Of a stretch of 11,769 nt of DNA, positions 1 through 7,758 are shown one piece after another. Source of the DNA: Pelagophyceae sp. CCMP2097. Taxonomy: Eukaryota; Sar; Pelagophyceae. Location of the stretch: positions 32,764 through 44,532 of the forward strand of contig MU657377.1 in NCBI GenBank assembly GCA_026770575.1. Reading direction: 5' to 3'. The notes beneath the pieces were generated by a model. The model ran no database searches and was not told where the DNA came from. It worked only from the letters and a program-made list of their open reading frames with translations. The position numbers and the translations under genes were made by a program. How positions within the stretch are numbered: the first letter of the stretch is position 1; each line of letters begins with the position of its first letter.

Positions 1-1
1 G

Positions 2-1087
2 AACGGCAAGCTCGTGTACATGGCCGTGCTGATGCACATGAACCCGCTGCTCTGCGCGCCGGCCGCCGGCGGCCTTTTGAAGCTGTTCCGGATGTGCTGC
101 CTCCGCGAGTCCGTGCAGGAGTTCGACGCGTCGTCGGACGAAGACTACGTCTCGCCCCTGTTCAATACCGCAGTGATCCGCTCCGACGAGGCGCCGTCGA
201 AAAGCATGCCGTACCCGTCTCTCTACGCGGGGTTGTTGAGAGCCGCAAAGGTTTTGGGGGTCCACCTCGCCAAGCCCACGCACGGTGGGCGCGTCGACGC
301 TTGCAATACAGCGAGCAATGGCGGGCTCACCAAAGACAACGCCGACCGTGCCACGCGGCGCGTGAACGACGTCCAGGCCAAGTCGTACTTGGTCGGCCCG
401 CCGGCAAGCGGTCTGGTTCTCTGGGGAGGCGGCGATGTCAACGACCTGCGCGGCTTCGCTCCGCCGCAGGCCAAGGCGATGAACTCCTTTGAGGTGCGCT
501 CCCGGGGTGCCAGTTGTCGTCCTTTCTCTGTCTTTGGTGCCTCTGTGGTGCCGTTGTCGTCGTTCCTCTGTCTTTGATGCCTTCTCCTCGCACCGTTGAT
601 CATTGGTCAGGTGTTGGCGGTCGTCAACCTGCTCGAGCCGTTGCTGTACCAAAACGCCGCGCGCGTGGCGCAAAGGCTGCGCGAGGTCCAAGCCGGCGGG
701 GGCAACCGCTCCGCCGCAAAGTCACAGAATCTGTACACGTTGAAGGGGAGCTCCGAGGCGGCGCTGTGGCAGGCCAAGGCGGCGGTAGTGCAGGCGGCGA
801 CGCGGCCGCGGGTGCACGCCGTGGGGCGCGACGCTTCGATGTGCGCGCGCGGTGGGGCACCGTTCAAACACCGGGCCGGAAGAGGAGCACCGTTCAAACA
901 CCGGGCCGGAAGAGGAGGGTGCTCCACGACGTCGTCTTCTGAGCAGGAGACCCTCGCCTCGAGCGGTCCCGTCGATACAATCGCCTCGTGTTTAGCTATT
1001 TTGAAAGGTTGCGACGAGGTCGGCGAGGCAGGCCGGTGGCGCGTCGTAGGGATCACGCCGTCCATCAGAGTCACAGGAATATCATGA
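2..1087 (+). CDS. NDC10-II / Crypton-like tyrosine recombinase-type DNA-binding domain protein (5' partial, two exons seen)
   Basis: The frame is open from base 2, so the 5' end lies outside the window. Exon 2-493 has the order seen in the NDC10 domain II / Crypton recombinase-like family: a box reading 'MHMNPLLCAPAAGGLLKLF', then 'LLRAAKVLGVHLAKPTHGGR' with the family's T-H-x-G-R motif, an R-rich segment 'ATRRVNDVQAKSYL' matching the usual GRWN...YL block with a candidate tyrosine, then a GF-P stretch. The frame would hit TGA at 575-577. A phase-0 intron 494-610 (117 nt, GTGCGC...TTGGTCAG) removes this stop, and exon 611 onwards continues in frame ('VLAVVNLLEPLLYQNAARVA', alpha-helical). The 3' limit is uncertain. 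The same frame runs to TGA at 1085-1087, but the last ~70 codons cover a 30-bp tandem duplication and look non-conserved. Family knowledge: such genes are Crypton-derived or domesticated. Whether this one is active cannot be told. The assignment is from motif memory and is moderate. Confidence 0.45.
513..581 (+). repeat. 40-bp-period imperfect duplication inside the intron 494-610
   Basis: Bases 513-541 and 553-581 are 29-base copies with three mismatches, starting 'gttgtcgtc' and ending 'tctttgRtgcc'. They fill most of the pyrimidine-rich part of the intron, so the intron appears to have lengthened by local duplication. Confidence 0.75.
857..917 (+). repeat. 30-bp perfect tandem duplication
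   Basis: Unit 857-886 is repeated exactly at 887-916, and the next base also matches. The unit contains 'ccgttcaaacaccgggccgg'. The period is a multiple of three, so it adds ten residues in the frame of the upstream exon without shifting it. It lies where conservation of the NDC10-like protein seems to fade, so it may be 3' of the real coding end. Confidence 0.9.
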
Positions 1088-1496
1088 TGCTTTGGCGCCC
1101 TTGGCCGCGGCGGCTCCTCCGAGGCTCTCCGCGCCGTCGGCGCACGGCCCCGACGTCGACGCGGGCCGTGCGCGGGGTCCCGCGGCGGCTCCGGGCGCTG
1201 CCGCGCAAAGGCCTGGCGTGTGTCGACGCTTCGAGCACGTGGGTCGACCTTGTTGGCGCGGCGCCGGCGGCGTCGGAGCGCCTAGCGTGGTTGCCGCCGG
1301 TCGTGGGCGTGTGGCGGCGGTGATCCCGCGGCGCGTCGTCGCCGCGGCGGACGCGGGCGCCTCATCGATGGCGACGTCGGATGTCGACGTCGGAATCGCG
1401 CGGCGGCCGCCGGCGCGCCGGGTCGGCGGCGCGTCGGGTCAGCGGCGTAGCAGCATCGCGCGTGATCCAAAGCAGGTCGCGGTCGGCGAAGACGCA

Positions 1497-1542
1497 GAGG
1501 CCGAGCGCAACCGCGACGTCGAAGAGGCCGAGCGCAACCGCG
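1497..1542 (+). repeat. 27-bp-period direct repeat, two copies
   Basis: The 19-base string 'gaggccgagcgcaaccgcg' occurs at 1497-1515 and again at 1524-1542. It is followed by GAC/GTC-rich sequence (gacgacgtcgacgacgtc). The repeat keeps frame on both strands, so it does not by itself indicate the coding strand. Confidence 0.85.
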
Positions 1543-1768
1543 GCGCCGACGACGTCGACGACGTCTGCGATGAGCCCGCCCGCCGGGTCACCGGCCCGAC
1601 CGGGTAAACCGGGCGGCGACGCCGGCTCGGCGGCGGCGCGCGTGGCGCCGGCCCACACCGTCACGCCGCTCGATGCGTCCGTTCCAGCCGCGCCGACGGC
1701 CGGCCGCGCCGAAGCGCCGCGGCGACGCGCGCCTTTCCGGGGCCGTGCTCGTTCGGTCGCTAAAGCAC

Positions 1769-1894
1769 GCGGTTTCGGCGCTCCTTGGCGCGGTTTCGGA
1801 CGTTGCTCGGGCGGTTTTGGGGGTTGCTCGGCCTGAATTATGGGCCCCGATTGCGGTTTTGGAGGTTGCTCACGCGGTTTTGAGGTTGCCCGGC
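1769..1894 (+). repeat. 21-bp minisatellite, six units
   Basis: Units begin at 1769, 1790, 1811, 1832, 1853 and 1874, exactly 21 bp apart. The consensus is close to 'gcggttttgggggttgctcg'. The unit at 1832 is strongly degenerate, and the last is one base short. The 21-bp period equals seven codons: in one minus frame it gives an (E)QPPKP-like heptapeptide, in one plus frame GFG-type repeats. Confidence 0.85.
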
Positions 1895-2229
1895 CCCTGC
1901 CCAGGAATGCCCCCATCAAATCCCAGGCTGCTCAGTAGGTGGCAACTAGGCGGTTTGTTAAATCGCGTTGGGCGCAAAAATGTTTCTGAAAAATTCGAGT
2001 AGTCCAAAAATCAAGAAACATCAACACGTGACGCCACAGCGCCTTTCGCGCCGGGCGTGTCGCTCTACCGCCACGAGAAGCCCAAAGCACCGTGTCTCCG
2101 TGAATGATTTTACGCCGTCGGTCTTGGGCCTCGGCCGCGTCAAGAGTTTCGAGGCGAGTGTTTGCGAAGCAGCCCTTGGTCGGATTCGAATGCCCTCGAG
2201 CCTTGCACCGAGGTGAGGCTCCATCTTCC

Positions 2230-3031
2230 TCACGGCTCGCTTCTTCGGGGGCCCTCGACCATTCGTCGGATCTGCTCGTGCATGTCCACAATACTCTCCG
2301 GGTCCGTCTCGCCGAGGCGGCCCAATTCGTCCTCCTCCAGACCGCCGTCGAGGAGGCCGACGTGCATGTCGAGGATGGACTGCAAGTCAACCGCGTCGTA
2401 CCCTGCGCGGCTGGCGTCCGCGACGCAACACCCCGCGAGGAGTCGCAGGGACCTTTGAATCTGCACCCCCGCGAGGAGTCGCAGGGACCTCGAGCATATG
2501 GGATCCGCCCCGCGTCTGCCGGGGGGGCGCACCCTGGAAAAAGGCCGGCGGCGACGCTTGCGGTGGCGCGGCCGGCCGCGCCGCGGGAGCGAACTCGGGC
2601 CCCGTTCCTCCGAGGAAATCAAAGTTCGGCCACGCCTGGCCCATCTCCGTTTCCAGCGAGGCGAGGCGGTCGTTGAGCCGCGCCGCCAAGCCTGTTCCGG
2701 CGCTCACGGGGCGGCGCGCCCTTTGGCGTTTGCGGGCGCACCGAAGACGCGCGCGGCGTCGGCGTCGGTGGCGACGTTTCGGAAGACCTTTGTGCGCCGC
2801 TCGCCCTCGTCCATGTCCGCGGCGCCGAAGAGGGCTGCGTCGCCGTCGACGAGTACGCGCGCCGAGGGGCCGGCCTCGCAGCCTTCCAAGATCGCGGAAT
2901 CCACGCCGACGCCGCCTCCGGCGAGGCGCTCGAACGCCGCGAGCGCGTTTCCGCCGAGCGCCGCGCAGCCGCCGCACCGGCAGACTTGGACGGTGACCGC
3001 CGCTCCAAAGGCCCTTGATGCGAGGCAGATC
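2230..3031 (-). CDS. Small cysteine-bearing protein, possibly thioredoxin-like [2Fe-2S] ferredoxin related (5' end unresolved)
   Basis: Spliced model on the minus strand: 3031-2742, 2691-2533, 2402-2230. The introns are 2692-2741 (50 nt) and 2403-2532 (130 nt). Both begin GTGCGC and end CAG, both are phase 1, and together they remove every internal stop. The joins read naturally ('DAARVFG|LAARLNDRLASLE' and 'SPPAFFQ|GYDAVDLQSILDMH'). The first exon has beta-alpha-beta character: 'VTVQVCRCGGCAALGG', a helix, then 'AILEGCEAGPSARVLVDG'. This resembles the C...GC..C-GP-V layout of thioredoxin-like ferredoxins, but the spacing is unusual (C-x-C-x2-C, then one later C), so the family call is weak. 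The C-terminal exon is acidic and helical with two 'DMH' turns, ending RRSEP-stop. The frame is open upstream to about 3035 without ATG. An acceptor 'ctatag' at 3032-3037 suggests an earlier exon, perhaps only 'ATGGCGAC' at 3142-3135 (donor GTATTC), which would give 209 aa. Confidence 0.5.
2431..2490 (-). repeat. 36-bp-period tandem duplication inside an intron
   Basis: The 24-base string starting 'ccccgcgaggagtcgcaggg' occurs at 2431-2454 and 2467-2490. Both copies lie within the inferred 130-nt intron (2403-2532) of the minus-strand cysteine protein, which accounts for much of its extra length over the 40-50 nt typical here. Confidence 0.85.
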
Positions 3032-3044
3032 CTATAGAGTTACA

Positions 3045-3261
3045 ATGTTCGGCGGCCAGAAAAATGCCTCGTTCAAGAACCAGCCGCCGGGCGCCGGCGC
3101 GGACGCGAAAACGAAGCGGAGGACAGCGGAATACGTCGCCATTGCGTTCGACAGAGGCGCGATCGCCAAGTGAGTATTTTAGCGAAGGCTTTCGCCACGC
3201 CAAGTCGAGCACGCTTGAGCTGCAGCTGCAGCTTCAGAAACGCACTCTCGGCCTGCTTTAG
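3045..3261 (+). CDS. Possible short two-exon gene, unrecognised
   Basis: An ATG in a good context (tacaATGttc) opens a frame beginning 'MFGGQKNASFKNQPPGAG' and ending 'YVAIAFDRGAIA' before a textbook donor (GTGAGT) at 3170. If the intron is 3170-3209 (40 nt, a size common in this window, with a less usual GAG acceptor) the frame continues 'TLELQLQLQKRTLGLL' to TAG at 3259-3261, about 58 residues in total. I recognise no family. The region overlaps the uncertain 5' end of the minus-strand gene ending at 2230, so it may instead be that gene's leader or promoter. Low confidence. From 3262 to 3469 I see nothing else before the end of the pirin gene. Confidence 0.22.
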
Positions 3262-3469
3262 AGTCCCAACACATACCGCCCACCATCACGACCCCAGCAG
3301 CACCGGACACGTATGTGCAAGGCAAGCGATTGGCTTTCGCGACGCGACGGTGGGACCGCGATGGCTGGAGACCGGGCCGCGCGACCTTATCAAACGCCCC
3401 GGCCGCCGGCCCCGGAACGCGTGTGTCGCTGCCACTCTTCGTCGGAAAGTGTGTGCGGCCACGGCGTGC

Positions 3470-4796
3470 CTAGCGGGCCGATGCGGGGACGGTGCGCCGC
3501 GGTCCCACGGCCAGAGACTCACCGAACTTGCCCTGCTGGTAGTCCCGGTCGGCTTCTGCGACATCCTTTTGGCTGGTGACGACCCAGGTCCCCGACGCGA
3601 CGACGGGCTCTCTGAGCGGCAATGCGCAGAGCACGAGGACTTCCGATTCTTCGTCACCGGCGTTCTCAACGCGCAGGACTTCGCCCCGGCGGTCCGTGTA
3701 GGCGAGGTGGTGCCGCGGCACGGCCGTGCCTTCGATGATGACGTGGCCCTTTCGGACGTAGACGAGCGCCGTGGCCGTTTGAGGCACTGCCACCTCGTAG
3801 GCGGCGCCGGCGGCGATGAAGACGCGCGCGCAGAGGGCGTCGTCGCGCTTCGCGCCGGCGGAGACGCCCGTAAAGGCGCCGAGGTCGCCGCCGAGGCGCC
3901 GTTCTTCGACGCCCTTGGAGGGCTGCCGAGTCTCTAAGTCGGCCGCGCGCAGCACCTCGGCCTTTGGCGCATCCTTCTTCCGCGCCGCGGGCAGGTTGAG
4001 CCAGAGCTGGTAGAGCTCGCAGTCCCGCGCGCCCGGCGTCGGCAGCCACATTTCTTCGTGGAGCACCTATTGATGCGTCTACCTGAACGCCGCATCCGAT
4101 CGGCGCCAGGCATGGCGCACGCCGCTGGCGGCGGTGAGCCACTGGACGTCGCCGTCGCCGTACTGCTGCGCCAGGCCCGTCGAGTCGCGGTGCGCCAGGC
4201 CCCCCTTGAGCGTCATCGTCACCGTCTCGAAGCCGACGTGCGGATGGGCGGGAAAGCCTACAGGCGCACTCGGAAACCGGACCCCGCGACGGTGCGCACC
4301 TTCCGGGAGCAGGAGCCGGAAGAGCGGGCGGATGGGGTCCCAGGCGTCGAACGCGTGCCGGTGGTGCACCAGCAGCACGAAGCTACGCGAGCGGTGCCGT
4401 GACAATCGCAATAGAAAGGTCCGTCGGCTTACGGGTCGGCTTCGTTGACGTCTAGCATCATCGGCGCCACGCGGCCGCCCCACGAATCCTCGACGTACGC
4501 CGCCGCGTCGCCGAGGCCTACGGTTCCTGTGCGCCGAAGGGCGGTGGCGGCCACCCGGCGCCGCACCGACGAGGTCGAGGGCCGTCGCAAAGAGACCGTT
4601 GACCACGGGCCACACCGGCAGCCGCGGCGGCTTCTCCAGTCTAGACACCGTGCGCGCGACGCCCCTGCGCCAACCGCGGCGTCGGGGAGAGCGGGGGCGA
4701 CCAAGGCAAGACGCACGCCGCCGGTGCAGAGAGGCCCATTGTGGGCACAAACAAGCTCAGCGCGAGCGCCGGCGCGACGGCCAGCCGATACATCAT
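3470..4796 (-). CDS. Pirin-family protein with N-terminal signal-type sequence, six exons
   Basis: Spliced minus-strand model: 4796-4717, 4640-4567, 4526-4433, 4382-4300, 4257-4121, 4066-3470 (1065 nt, 354 aa). The introns are 76, 40, 50, 42 and 54 nt, with donors GTGCGT, GTGCGG, GTAAGC, GTGCGC, GTGCGC and acceptors TAG or CAG. Every join restores a pirin motif: '[23 protein letters not shown]', '[16 protein letters not shown]', '[18 protein letters not shown]'. Pirins are bicupin proteins with one metal ion. The four expected ligands are present as H115, H117 (HPHxGFET), H159 and E161 (HEE). The C-terminal cupin ends with the typical '[20 protein letters not shown]' and KFG. Residues 1-24 ('[20 protein letters not shown]', then GLSAPAA) form a hydrophobic signal peptide, so the product probably enters the secretory or plastid route, unlike nuclear human pirin. 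Family roles include redox-linked transcription cofactor and quercetinase activity; which applies here is unknown. It is divergent from the SET gene at 4950. Confidence 0.88.
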
Positions 4797-4949
4797 GCCG
4801 CCCAGCCTCACTCGTGATGCCGGGGGGCTCGTCTGGCAGAGACTTTTATAATCGCTTAAATTTTTGCGACCACTGGCAGCCTTAAAGTCAAAGAAGCGGC
4901 TCGACTCAGCATCGAGAAGCCGAGCGTGGCAACCCGAGGGCAGGCGGTG
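4797..4949. promoter_or_regulatory. Shared divergent promoter spacer between pirin and SET genes
   Basis: The two start codons face away from each other across 153 bp. An AT-rich island at about 4842-4865 stands out from GC-rich surroundings. On the minus strand it contains TATAAAAG (4850-4843), 46 nt before the pirin ATG, a plausible TATA box. The plus strand reads ttataatcgcttaaattttt about 85-105 nt before the SET ATG. The arms gacttt (4841-4846) and aaagtc (4884-4889) form an inverted repeat around the island, and 'ctggcag' occurs twice (near 4833 and 4873). Co-regulation is inferred from layout only. Confidence 0.5.
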
Positions 4950-6753
4950 ATGTGGCGGTCTATGTTGGTGGTCGCGGCGGTGCAGGCGCTGGTGGTTCCT
5001 CCGGCGCGATTCGGCCGGAAACGTGCGTCTTTCGTCGGGCGCGGCGCGGCGCGAGAAGTGGCCTTTAGGCGCGGTTCTGATGGCCGGAGACGACTCCTGG
5101 GCGGCGGCGCTCAAGGAGTCGTCGGGAGCGTGCGTGCCTTTCCGGAGGCCGCGGTTGTGTCCCTCCCCGGGGGCATCGAGGGATGCTCCAGGTTGCTTGC
5201 TCAAACAGGTTCGAATCCGAGTCGCTGAAGCGCTTCTCCGCAAAGGCCGGCGCCGGCAGCCCGGCGGACACCGGTGCGCCATTTCCAGAGGCGGGGGACC
5301 ATGCCCCGAAGAATTCGCCCCCTCTTGGGCATTCTCTTGGATCAAGTGGTTTGTTCTTACCCCCCGCGCGCCAAAGACGCCGCTCGGCACGTAGCGCGCA
5401 TCCGCAACGAGGCGCTCCTCGCTTGGATGGCCGCCAACGGCGTCTGGGTCAGTGAAAAGTCGGGCTGGATGTCGCCGCCGCACTCGCTCGCGCTGGCGAC
5501 GTCGACGCGCGACGAGAACGAAGGTGAAGAGTCGGGCCGCGGCCTTCTGGCTCGGCGCGCCGTTACCCAGGAAACTTGCCTCGTCAAAATGTCCTTGAAG
5601 CTGTGCATGACGAAGATGCGCGCCCTGGAAGCGCCGGAGCTGAAGAATTACGTGGACAAAGATACGAACGAATTTATCGCCATTGCGTTGCTCCTCATCC
5701 TCGAGCGCTTCAAAGGCGCTTCATCAAAGTGGGCCGAGTACGTCGCTGTTTTACCAGAGGACGCGGCCGAGATCGGGAGCACGTTTACCTGGACGGACGC
5801 CCAGCTCGCGTTTTTGGACGGGTCGCCGGTTCTCGGGTCGACTCTGAGCATGCAAAAGAAGCTGAGAGCAGAGCACGCCCTCGCGACGGTGGGCCTCGAC
5901 CAAGATGTGTTCTCGTTCGAGGCCTGGGAGTGGGCCTTTGCGAACTTGTTCTCGCGCGCGATTCGCATGGTCTCCAAGCAGCACGGCGGCGAGCTCCTGG
6001 CGCTGGTGCCCTACGTCGACTTTATCAACCACTCCCCTTTCTCTTCGACGTACGTCAGCATCGACGACGCCGACTCGCCCATGCCCTGGGAGGGGCCCAT
6101 CGACGACGAGGTGGTGATTTACGCGGACCGCGCGTACCGCCAATACGAGCAAATCTTCATCTCCTACGGGCCGCGGCCCAACGCCGAGCTCTTGCTCCTC
6201 TACGGCTTCGCGCTGGACCGCAACCCCTTCAACTCCGTCGCCCTCGTCGTCGGCGCCAACGCCGGCGAAGACCCGCTCTTCGAGGAGAAGAAGAATTTCG
6301 CCCTCGCAGTGGTGCGTCCCAAGAAGCCTCTTTCGTCGATGACCGGTGTATTAGGGCCGCGATATCGAGAGCACGGCGTTCCCGCTCTACGCGGATCGCT
6401 TCCCCGACGAGTTGCTGCAGTTTTTACGGTTGGCGTGCCTCACTCCCGAAGACCTCAAGGGCAAGCGCCTGGCCGACGGCGACTTTTCGTACATCCTCTC
6501 GACGACCAACGAGCTCGCCGTCCTCGCCGCCATTGGTGCAGCCTGCGAGGCGGCGCTCTTGCGCTACGGCGCGCCCGACGACCCGGAGCAGTACGCCTTC
6601 GACCGCATCCGAAGAATGGCTGCGCGTTTGATTTTGACGGAGCAGCGCATTCTGCAAAAGACCATCCTCGCCTGCGACCGAAAGTCCAACGAGATTTCCT
6701 CGCCCGTCAAGTTCGCAGCAAACGTCGGCGCCGCCGTCGCGTCCAAGAAGTAA
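4950..6753 (+). CDS. SET-domain protein methyltransferase, Rubisco LSMT/SETD3-like, probably plastid-targeted, five exons
   Basis: Spliced model: 4950-5022, 5069-5129, 5209-5273, 5377-6311, 6355-6753 (1533 nt, 510 aa). The introns are 46, 79, 103 and 43 nt, all with donor GTGCGT or GTGCGC. Acceptors are TAG, CAG, TAG and one less usual AAG at 5376. Exon 4 carries the split SET domain: 'LLAWMAANGVW' (about 80-90), the SAM-binding GRG at 120-122, a helical insert, then 'LVPYVDFINHSPFSS' with D281, N284, H285, and 'QIFISYGPRPNAELLLLYGF' with catalytic-type Y330 and N335. Exon 5 is the helical Rubisco-substrate-binding-type C-terminal domain. This family methylates lysine (or, in SETD3, histidine) on Rubisco, aldolase, actin and others; the substrate here is unknown. 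The N-terminus 'MWRSMLVVAAVQALVVPPAR', then FGRKRA, looks like a signal peptide plus basic transit peptide. A shorter start at the ATG at 5301 would keep the SET domain but lose the targeting region and require reading through the 103-nt intron. Confidence 0.85.
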
Positions 6754-6779
6754 AACGTGCATAAATTGCAAACGGGGCG

Positions 6780-7538
6780 TCACTCGAGCCTCTTGGGCGT
6801 AAAGGGCGAGGCGGAGAACGCGTCGCCGGGATGTTTGAAGAGCGGGTGGTAGTTGAACTCGTCTACGAGCATTTTAATACCCTTGCCGTGGAAGACACGA
6901 GCCTGGTCCAAACGGCTCGGGTAGACTCGCACAACGCCGCAGGGCCGCTGCCCGGTCCACGAGGCGCCGCATGCTGCCGAGGGACCGCCTCTCCCCCGCC
7001 GCCGCCTCTCCGGCTCGTTCACGACACGCGTCGCGTAAGCTACCCCCGCTGCCGCCTCTCCGTGGCCCGAGCGGCCGGCGCGGGAACGGACCTTTTCGTA
7101 GTGCTTCTTGATGCCATCGGTGTTCGCGCCGAAGGAGGACTGGAAGGGCCCGATGTCGCGGTCGTACGACGCGGCCCACTGCTGGTTGGAGTCGAGGCGC
7201 TGCGCAGGGGGTGGCGCGTGAGTCGCGCGGCCATCAGAGTCCGGCGTTTCCGCCCTGAGGACCGCCACTCCGAGGTCGGGCCCGGAGGATCGCTGCTCCC
7301 CGCACCTTTTTGATTTCCTCGCGCTGGATCTGCAGGCGCTTGATCTGCTTTTGGTACTCTGCCTTGCCTGCCTCATCGGCCTTGATCTCTTTATCTAGGA
7401 CGTCCAGCTTCGTCCGAAGCGTCTCCACGACGCCGACGATGCCCGACGCCGTCATGTTCTAAGGAAAAGGCGTGGGCAGGGCGGGCGAAGACCGACGCCG
7501 GGAAGCCTCACCATCTTGTCATACGCCTTTTGGTTCAT
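6780..7538 (-). CDS. 136-aa coiled-coil protein of unknown function, candidate ciliary protein, four exons
   Basis: Spliced minus-strand model: 7538-7512, 7458-7306, 7199-7092, 6902-6780 (411 nt). The introns are 53, 106 and 189 nt, all phase 0, with donors GTGAGG, GTGCGG, GTCCGT and acceptors TAG, CAG, CAG. Residues 1-9 are 'MNQKAYDKM'. About 18-62 form a charged coiled coil ('VETLRTKLDVLDKEIKADEA', then 'QIKRLQIQREEIKKRL'). Then come 'QQWAASYDRDIGPFQSSFG' and a compact C-terminus 'HGKGIKMLVDEFNYHPLFKH' followed by PGD-F and PF-PK, ending RLE. The aromatic/His/Pro-rich ending looks conserved and functional rather than disordered. I do not recognise the family with certainty. It sits head-to-head with IFT70, start codons 220 bp apart, which hints at ciliary co-expression. 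No membrane segment or signal peptide is visible. Its stop lies 26 nt from the stop of the convergent SET gene. Confidence 0.7.
6993..7062 (-). repeat. 50-bp-period duplication inside the third intron of the coiled-coil gene
   Basis: The 20-base string 'cccccgccgccgcctctccg' at 6993-7012 recurs at 7043-7062 with one mismatch (gct for gcc). Both copies lie in the 189-nt intron 6903-7091, the second-longest intron in the window. Confidence 0.75.
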
Positions 7539-7758
7539 CTCGGCCGCACGCCACGCGCGCCTCCGCGGCGGTCGCTCCGAAACGGGGCGCGTCAAAGGCC
7601 GGCTCCGGTGCCGGCGTGCGTCGACGCAGTAAAGGCGCTCGAAGGAAGAACCTCGTTGCGCGGGGTACAATACTGTAGAGAGAGGTTTCAAGTTACGGCT
7701 GTTGGACAGCAGAGTTTGGACGCGGGACTCGTCGTCGCTGCGAGCCCGCGCCGTCACC
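7539..7758. promoter_or_regulatory. Head-to-head spacer between the coiled-coil gene and IFT70
   Basis: The 220 bp separating two divergent start codons must hold at least part of both promoters and 5' leaders. It is GC-rich, with a less GC-rich patch around 7668-7705 ('ggtacaatactgtagagaga', then gtttcaagttac). I could not find a clear RFX X-box (imperfect GTTGCC/GGCAAC palindrome), the usual ciliary-gene element in animals. No TATA box is evident in either direction. Confidence 0.4.

Larger units (their letters stand above)
1088..2229. other. GC-rich low-complexity stretch without a convincing gene
   Basis: Several frames stay open for 100-185 codons on both strands (for example 1092-1607 plus and 1362-1919 minus). 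Their translations are dominated by R, A, P and G with no recognisable domain, which is expected by chance at this GC content. The stretch holds a 27-bp repeat near 1497 and a 21-bp minisatellite at 1769-1894. From about 1920 to 2130 composition turns more AT-rich ('aaaaatgtttctgaaaaattc'), consistent with untranscribed or untranslated DNA. The minus frame over the minisatellite gives a heptapeptide EQPPKP-type repeat and the plus frame an FG-rich one. I could not choose between them or show either is translated. Confidence 0.5.

Noticed and set aside
1362..1919. 185-codon minus-strand frame with a hydrophobic patch and EQPPKP repeats
   Set aside because: Composition-driven in a region where most frames are open. 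No domain, no splice-supported neighbours, and the hydrophobic patch comes from a 27-bp repeat.
2688..2703. Apparent 16-nt intron (gtgagc...cag) in the minus-strand cysteine protein
   Set aside because: A normal 50-nt intron 2692-2741 with donor GTGCGC gives a better protein join and a realistic length.
3170..3182. 13-nt intron gtgagtattttag after the short plus-strand exon
   Set aside because: Too short to splice; the 40-nt alternative was kept as a low-confidence model.
3170..3937. 255-codon plus-strand frame
   Set aside because: Mostly antisense to the last pirin exon, and the translation has no family features.
5208..5218. Exact tRNA B-box-like string ggttcgaatcc
   Set aside because: Flanking bases do not form a T-arm stem or an acceptor stem, and the string sits at the acceptor and start of a SET-gene exon.
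4641..5483. 280-codon open frame on the minus strand spanning the pirin/SET spacer
   Set aside because: Only its end (from the pirin ATG at 4796) is real. The rest is antisense to the SET gene and its introns and is R/H/S/P-rich with no domain.
5576..6631. 351-codon plus-strand frame
   Set aside because: Arginine-rich +1 shadow of the SET-domain exons, which carry recognisable motifs in the other frame.
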